Of a stretch of 64,000 bases of DNA, positions 57,690-64,000 are shown in pieces. The notes under the pieces are model-generated. The model saw only the letters and a list, made by a program, of their open reading frames with translations. It made no database searches and was not told the DNA's origin. Within the stretch, counting starts at the first letter, position 1, and each line of letters opens with the position of its first letter. Source of the DNA: Vandiemenella viatica (taxonomy: Eukaryota; Arthropoda; Insecta; Orthoptera; Morabidae); contig JARYHS010009186.1 of assembly GCA_031002005.1 (NCBI GenBank), forward strand, positions 185,282,437-185,346,436, given 5' to 3'. The position numbers were made by a program, and so were the translations under genes.

Positions 57690-60670
57690 TTTTTATATTT
57701 TTCCCACAAACTCGAAGATTGTGTTGGATAACATGTTGTCAAAATAATTGCAAACAGTTTGACGAATACTATTCGGCGTGGCTGTCAACGCTGCATCAGC
57801 AAGTATCAGGTCCCAATAATTGTCGTCTACCAGCAGCTGCAACTCGCGACATGCATCTTGACATGTATTGAACACTCTACATGTATTGAACACTCGACCA
57901 TTAACTGTTCGTAAACATTCGAAAGAAGCTGGTCCAGGAACATTCACCAATAACAAACGCTGAAAGAAACATTCACGTTGTTTTGGATGCAAAGTCTTTG
58001 CTTTGAATATGCCTGCGATCGAAGGATGTGGTTCTCCTTGTTTACGTGGCTACCATTTTTTACCTAATTTGTTCCATGAAAAATAGCTTGGAACATCGGT
58101 ATATAATAATGTTTTTGCGAATTGGCGGAACACATCAGATTTTTGACACAATGTGAAAAATTCAGTTTGTGGTTTGTCGTTTTTGGTGGCTCAAGTATTC
58201 TTTGGAAAATATTTTCTTCGGTGAAATATACACGTTGATCGTTTTCAAGATGTATTGCAAGATGCTGGATGGAAGGGTCTCTTTCATGGATGCGAAAACT
58301 AAAAATATGCCAGATAGCTTCGTTGCTGCTGATGTATCTACCTATTTGGTATCGTGTTATTTCGTCATTTTTATTTACATTTTGAACTTCAAATACGGCC
58401 AAATCACTGCCTTTATTAACATATTTACAAACGTACTTAATGGATTTTACAGAACTGCAAAACTCGACGTTAATATGAGCCTTATACGTTTTTGAAAGCA
58501 ATGGTGAGTATGGTACGACCCACTGATTGTCAATTTCAACTTGGTTTCTAGAATTTGACATTCGCATTGTAAATGTTTGGCCACCATTCTCAGCGTTTCT
58601 GCGGCGATACAACGGATAACCATCGATATCCGTAATAGTATCATTCGTATATTCCTTTGGAAAACGCTTCTTACATTTTCCACCTTCCATGCATGGCGAT
58701 GTCATGTTAAAAGCACCGCACGGTCCGTGGATCGAGTGACTGGTAACAATATCAAACAATTCTTGATCAATTAATGGGTCCGGAATTTCGGCTGAAATTA
58801 TTTGATCAATTTCTTCTGGACGGATTTTAACTTCAAGCCAAATCAAAATGTGAGAATGAGGCAAACCTCGCTTTTGCCACTCAATCAAATACAGATAGCA
58901 ACGTGTGTTACCGAAAACTGAATGTTTTACGATTAAATCAATCAATGATTTTAATTTTTGTTTGAACACACGTGCCGTGACATCATGACGATGCATTGAT
59001 TGATGGCCTGGTAATAGCAAAGTTTGTATTTCCTCCCAATTCGGATTACATGTAAATGTAATAAACAAATCTGGACGACCATAATGACGTACGTAAGTCA
59101 TCGCATCTTGTATATATTCCTGCATGTTCCGTGAACTGCCGATGTAGCTTGAAGGTAAAATAAATGCATTACCGATATCATTGGCGTTAAAATTTTCATA
59201 AATATTGCCGATAACAGTATCTCGTAAGAGGATGTATTCCTCCGATCGTAATTTAACCTGGTTGTATCGAATAAATCGCAAATGCTTGTTTTCAACCTTG
59301 GCGTACATATCCACGACGTATTGAAGGCACAGTTGACGATATCGAAGGATATAGTTATCCTAATTACGTCTAATCATCAATCGGGGGGCGTAGTACATCA
59401 TTGAAGTAACTTTTTTATTTGTTTTATTACCTGAAAAAATAATAAATTAAATAGTAAAAAAAAGAATAAGAAATCAATATAGTGGGCCCGCTATAATCCG
59501 GCCCCTGGTCGGAATACTGCGGGTCTACTGTACTAATAAAATAACGAATTAAATAGTTGAATATTAAATTTACCAGCAACTGGATCACGCTGTTTGATGT
59601 TGATGTGATATTCATTCTGCCCTTGCCAGAATATCAGTGGATACTGGAGTGCGTCATACGAACGGTGTAGATCCGAAATTATACTAACAGTTCTATCTTG
59701 ACGTGTGACTTTAATCAACTGAGTCACCAACCATAAAAACTGCAACTTCATCTACGGTTGGCGCGTTGAATCTGCCAGCGTATTCTCCTGATGGTAATTT
59801 GTCAGCTTTGATGACAATTTGATAGTTGTCATTTTTTAATTGTGGCGACACAATTGAATAAGTTGATTATTATTTTCCAAACAATTTTCCAACAATACCA
59901 CAATTGCTCTCTCTTCTGCTTGTTCGATGAAATTATACTGGCACCTAGTTTTCAAGCGTTCCTCACAATTTCCAATAGATTTGGAGAAACTTCGGGTCAT
60001 CGTTTGGCATCGGTATCAACGACCCAATCTTATGGTACACCTGGCCTTGTATTTTGAATTTAGTTTCAAAATGACGTCCATCAGATGTAAGATCGCAAAT
60101 TTTTGTTGCCCCAAAAGACGTCATCTGGAAGCAAGAATTGAATTTGCGTGTCTTGCGCAGAAACAATTTCGAATCGTTTGATTCGCCAGCAAGAAGGATT
60201 GTAAATGTTCTGGCGGATTGGGTAGTGGTAATAATACATCTTTTCCTGATGCACAACACATGCCGGCTGCTTCATTGCGGAATTTCAACGCCTGATAATA
60301 CTGGCATATTTTGCTCACTGCACCGATTGCAGTTTTGAATGTGCAGAGTAATCAATGGCTGGTGCATATTGGAACGCAAGACGAACAAATGATACACGTG
60401 TTAAAGCACGGCTGATTTACTGTCTCTCTCGTTCTCTTTCTCTAAATGTAGCTATGTGCTGTTCTCGTGCCGCTCTTGTTCTCGATATATTCTGTCACAG
60501 ACGTTCATCACGCTGTTCTTGAGATTCTTGCATACGATGCTCAGCTGTCCTGATTCTTTGAACTTCCTTACTTGCCGCGATTTGTGTTGCTGATTGATGA
60601 GCTCTCTCGTCGTGCGTCTTGCCTCTCTGCTACACGCATTGTCGAGGTTAGATTCTTTGGCGACATTTCA
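57690..60670 (-). pseudogene. Helitron Rep (HUH endonuclease) protein, multiply broken, helicase missing
   Basis: Order on the minus strand. Arg-rich N-terminus from about 60670 (stops present). KFRNEAAGMCCASGKDVLLP at about 60300-60240. TFKIQGQVYHKIGSLIPMP-like segment at about 60060-59985. A 416-codon frame at 59314-58064 carries RPDLFITFTCNPNWEEI, the HUH motif GLPHSHILIWL, PCGAFNMTSPCMEGGKCKKR and the two-tyrosine motif IKYVCKYVNKG. After a frameshift, 57992-57693 has RLLLVNVPGPASFECLRTVN. These residues nick and join DNA during rolling-circle transposition. Autonomous Helitrons continue with a Pif1-type helicase, but here the frame ends at about 57693 and only AT-rich non-coding DNA follows to the terminus. 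Confidence 0.9.
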
Positions 60671-61544
60671 CTGAAAAATATTTGAATTACAACAAAAAGT
60701 GCCTTTCTGAAAGCCTTAAAATAAGACACTATAATACAGTGGTGAAACCGGAATTTTTGGGTCCATTGAAAAATACAGTAAAATGGAAGTTAAGAACTAA
60801 TGAGGAAATATAAAATAACATTGAAAAAAAATAACAGAAAAAGAAGAATGATATTTTTTGATACATTTATAGCATGGATGACACCAGGCTTTCAAGAGGT
60901 TTAGAAAGATTTGAAACGAAATAATACCAGTGAACCGTATGGAAAGAAAAATTTTTCGATAGCAGACTTTGAATATGGCAGGATTCAAAGGTAGAGAGGA
61001 GTGCAATAATGAAGGAGTACTGGGGAGGAAGAAAGAAAAAACAACAGGAGAGGAATTGAAATTGACACGTGGAGTCTAGCTGACCATAACAAAAAGAAGA
61101 AGAAAAATGATAAGTTAGCGAGAAATGCTTACACGATTCGAATTTATCGTAACGTTTTCTTCAATGTTATATTCATGTGTGTAATTACTTTGTCGTTAGG
61201 TATAAAGACACACAAACGATGAACAACAATACAGTATAATTATAACACAATACACAGCACAATTAAAATTGAAGAAACTCACACATATGGCGTGGAATAG
61301 ACCGTAGCATAAATAAATCGAAATACAACGCCATCTACTGGATGGTTCGATAAATTAACACACCGCCATCTGTTAGGAATAAACTGTAGCATAAATAAAT
61401 TGAAACAGAACGTGATCTACTGGATGATTACCCAACCTAGCTAACCAAGTGTTGTATAGATAAGTTAACACATCGCCATCTGTTAGAAACTTATGGAACT
61501 ATAATAATAATTACGTGTGGTCGTAATGACCTGGTGACATGGTT

Positions 61545-61803
61545 TCTACTGGCTGGGCATTCTGCCCCTGTCGTAGCCGCCTTTACCTAGCCCGCCCATC
61601 CTGCCTGGTACAGGGGACCTACATTTTAACGTCGAATCCGAACCACAGTACCGTCCTGGCGTATTTCACCTCATACAGCATGCTGCGCCGGGGGTTAATG
61701 CCGGGTTAAGTGTCTATAAAAATCCTCGCCGAGACAGGGACTCGAACCGGGGACCTTTCCATCTCCAGTCAGACGCCCTAACCACTTAGCCAGCAGACCG
61801 CTT
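61545..61803 (-). repeat. SINE-C (tRNA-derived repeat, third family)
   Basis: The minus strand starts gcggtctgctggctaagtgg (A-box-like) and has B box ggttcgagtcc 50-60 bp on. It is followed by a GC-rich body (ccggcgcagcatgctgtatg, ccaggcaggatgggcgggct) ending near ggtcattacgaccacacgta with an (ATT)n-like tail. Only one copy is seen in the window; it lies inside the Helentron boundaries. Confidence 0.55.
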
Positions 61804-62040
61804 AGCCTTGGTGGCTTACAAATAATTACAAACCATTGTCCTATGACAAACATTTAATGAACATTTATTTCGCAAATAATAAATATTGAGGTCTATAATC
61901 CAGATAAAAACTATCCTATCTTTTAAGTTGGACTAAATCACACACATTAAGCCAAATTTCATCTAAATCGGTTATGTAGTTTCGGAGTTCATCCCGGACG
62001 AACATCGTGACACGAGATTTTTATATATATAAAGATAAAT

Positions 62041-62310
62041 AGTTAAAAGTCAAGATTTCCCTAGCTGTGTTTCGAATTTGACAAGTATATATTATTCCCT
62101 CAATTTCAGTAAAAATTATAACGTACATAATGGCCAAGTCATTAGATTTTTTGATCCTAAATGAAAGATCTATGACACCGAGAGAAACTATTCTCTTTCA
62201 CAAAGAAGTGAATACACACTGTAAAGTGTAGACTTGGCTCAGAAGAAGATCTCAAAACTTTTTGACACTACATGAACGAGACTTGACCTATTCTTACAAG
62301 AATTGTTTTC
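62041..62310 (+). repeat. Right palindrome arm of repeat copy 2
   Basis: ttgacaagtatatattattc, cataatggccaagtcattag, gatctatgacaccgagagaa, agacttggctcagaagaaga, tgacctattcttacaagaat. It is the inverse of 56855-57340 and collinear with 48740-48985. Confidence 0.85.
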
Positions 62311-64000
62311 GTGGGATCTCATTTCTTTTTGTAAGTTTATCGTTTATTCTGAATCGCCTCTCAAATGTAATTATTCCATTTGAAAATTGGTGGATAAAAA
62401 TATTTCCAAATTTAAGACATCAATATAGGTTGCCAACAATGCCCCACTCTCTGAAAACAGTGGGTGTACGCCGAAGCCGAGTAATTGCGGTTGGTTTCAC
62501 TACCACCATAAACAAAATTACTAGTAAATTCCAAGCTAAGCACAGGAACAAATTAAAATTTAAGATATTATTTAAACTTGCTGATCTAGGCTCGGACTCA
62601 TCGCCAGGGACCCAATATAATATATGCTATATGGCGAAGTTGATTGTTATGGGGTCATGTTTATGTTCACCAACTACATTCGGTGTTCACGTGAAAATGC
62701 ATCCTGGTCCAAGCTGTAAAATTAAACATCCATGGCAATGGAGCATATGTATTTTCGATTAGTACCAAAAGAAAGCGAGTTAGCGTTTACGTAGAAATGA
62801 GGCCTGGACCAAGTAGTAAAATTATGCATTCATGGCAATAGTGAATATGCAATTTCGATTCGTGCGAAAAGAAAGCCACTTATCTCAGCTGTTTTGTTAG
62901 GTTACATTGGCAATCATATTTCTCAGATGAACAATGTGTTATAATCGCTGCAACGTTCTACACACACACACATACACATCCCTGCACTTTCTTTTGTTTT
63001 TCTGTTATTAAATATTTTGGAAATTGATTCTCTTCATGAGACAGGTTCGACGGTTTGAGCATATAGCTTCATCCAGAACAAAGCAATTAACCGGCAAATA
63101 TGCACCGAAACGTTTCACTTTTGGGTTGCCATTCAATAAATACATGGAAAATCAGCAATGTCATTACCAACAATGCTCCACTCTCTGCAAACAATTAATT
63201 TACGTCGTAGCCGAGCAATGGACATTGCCGCTGGTTTTACTACCACCTCAAATAAATAACTTCCAAACTAACTGTAGGAACAAATTAAAATTTAAGGCTT
63301 TTGTTAAACTTGCTTGCCTCTATATACAGAAATCTCAGGTTTATAGCTTCATCGGGAGCAAAGTAATTAAGCCGCAAGTATGTGCCAGAATTTTTAATGT
63401 TTGGGATTGTAATTAAATAAATACGGGGAAAAACTCCAATATCAGATTTTTCTTATGATTTGGGAATGAAACCATATATGTGTACGAAATTACTTGTTTC
63501 TAGGATTACAGGAAGTACAGTGGAATTTTGATGTCGGCGTGTTGTGCCGAAATAAAATTTTGAATTTCAATAACATCAAACATAAGAAATGGAAAGAAGT
63601 AAAATTAAATATATTTGTTAAACATATTAAGCTCACTCTACAGTGAAAATCTGAGGTTTATAAAGTAATTAGGGCAAAAACCGATTTCACGTTAAGGGTA
63701 GGTAATGGGGTAGGTATATGGAAATTTACGAGTTTAAGACTTTTCTTATAATATCTGTGTACCGAATTTCAGCTTTCTACGGAAGTGCCTTAGAATTTTG
63801 ATGATCATCAGTCAGTCAGCGAGTGAGTGAGTAACAAAATCGCTGAAGTTTGCATCCGAATAATATATGAACTAAGAACAGCAACAAAATAAAATTTAGT
63901 ACGTATGCTGAGATTGCTGATATCTATGTAAAACTGAAATTTGAGACATGTAGCATGAACACGACCGAAGAAACTGAGGTTCATAAATAGCCCGAATCGC
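62311..64000 (+). repeat. Body of the long unclassified repeat (copy 2), runs off the window
   Basis: Collinear with 48986-49970, but with extra DNA at about 62590-63050 and an internal second copy. The block accaacaatg..ccactctctg, followed by gccgagca/taa and aacaaattaaaatttaag, occurs at about 62440-62570 and again at about 63170-63295. 62640-62880 also holds two copies of a gcatcctggtccaagctgta-type string. Open frames of 166 and 130 codons here differ from copy 1 and look accidental. Confidence 0.7.

Larger units (their letters stand above)
57378..62040 (-). mobile_element. Helitron/Helentron-type rolling-circle transposon inserted in the palindrome
   Basis: About 4.66 kb of DNA absent from the paralogous site at about 48717. 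One end reads actagctgacccggtcacgc, the other atttttatatatataaagat, the pair typical of Helentron-like elements. In the empty paralogue tataaaa runs straight into gttaagaatgcc; here tataaaa + insertion + agttaaaagtcaagattt. The Rep coding region is on the minus strand. No target duplication is evident, as expected for this class; exact ends are uncertain by a few bases. Confidence 0.8.

Noticed and set aside
58169..58774. Plus-strand ORFs of 65-108 codons
   Set aside because: Antisense shadows of the Helitron Rep frame.
62262..63416. 166- and 130-codon ORFs at the right edge
   Set aside because: They lie in the long non-coding repeat and are not preserved in its other copy at 49 kb.

Overview
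This is eukaryotic nuclear DNA, almost certainly from an insect with a large repeat-rich genome. It is AT-rich, has canonical GT-AG introns, and carries one host gene of the insect-specific takeout/JHBP superfamily. Almost everything else recognisable is transposable-element debris: LINE (Jockey and CR1-like), hAT, Tc1/mariner, Helitron/Helentron, tRNA-derived SINEs and MITEs. There are no operons, CRISPR arrays or intact tRNA or rRNA genes, and no viral sequence was recognised. A polyneopteran source (stick insect, cockroach, termite, grasshopper type) would fit the intron sizes and repeat load, but that is inference.

Layout. 1-29 kb is intergenic: LINE fragments (about 1.9-2.4 minus, 5.8-6.2 minus, 7.4-9.5 plus, 10.4-11.9 plus, 13.9-14.2 plus, 18.3-18.7 minus, 26.6-27.1 minus), SINEs (12.9, 15.0, 22.6, 24.0 kb), a 357-bp hAT MITE with a perfect 8-bp target duplication (5086-5442) and a degenerate tandem duplication (19.4-21.0 kb). 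29.0-42.1 kb, minus strand: one takeout-like gene with six coding exons, whose reconstructed splicing gives an uninterrupted 267-residue secreted protein. Its introns hold a non-autonomous Helentron and a SINE (intron 5), a SINE (intron 3), a three-copy 170-190 bp tandem repeat and a 2586-bp hAT transposon with TIRs, 8-bp TSD and a nearly complete BED-finger transposase (intron 2), and a nuclear copy of the 3' half of mitochondrial 12S rRNA (intron 1).

42.1-64 kb is intergenic again: a Tc1-like element (43.9-45.1), a CR1/L2-like LINE split by a 1354-bp TIR element (45.4-48.1), a repeat beginning with a large palindrome (48.5-50.1), a decayed CR1 LINE (54.2-56.1, minus), and a second copy of the palindromic repeat (56.9 kb to the window end). 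The arms of that second copy are separated by a 4.66-kb Helitron/Helentron whose Rep domain is readable but whose helicase is absent. The 48.5-kb copy serves as the empty site for the insertion.

The takeout-like gene is the only locus I would call a functional host gene. All transposon proteins carry stops or frameshifts in this copy. No host gene was recognised in the first 29 kb or the last 22 kb.
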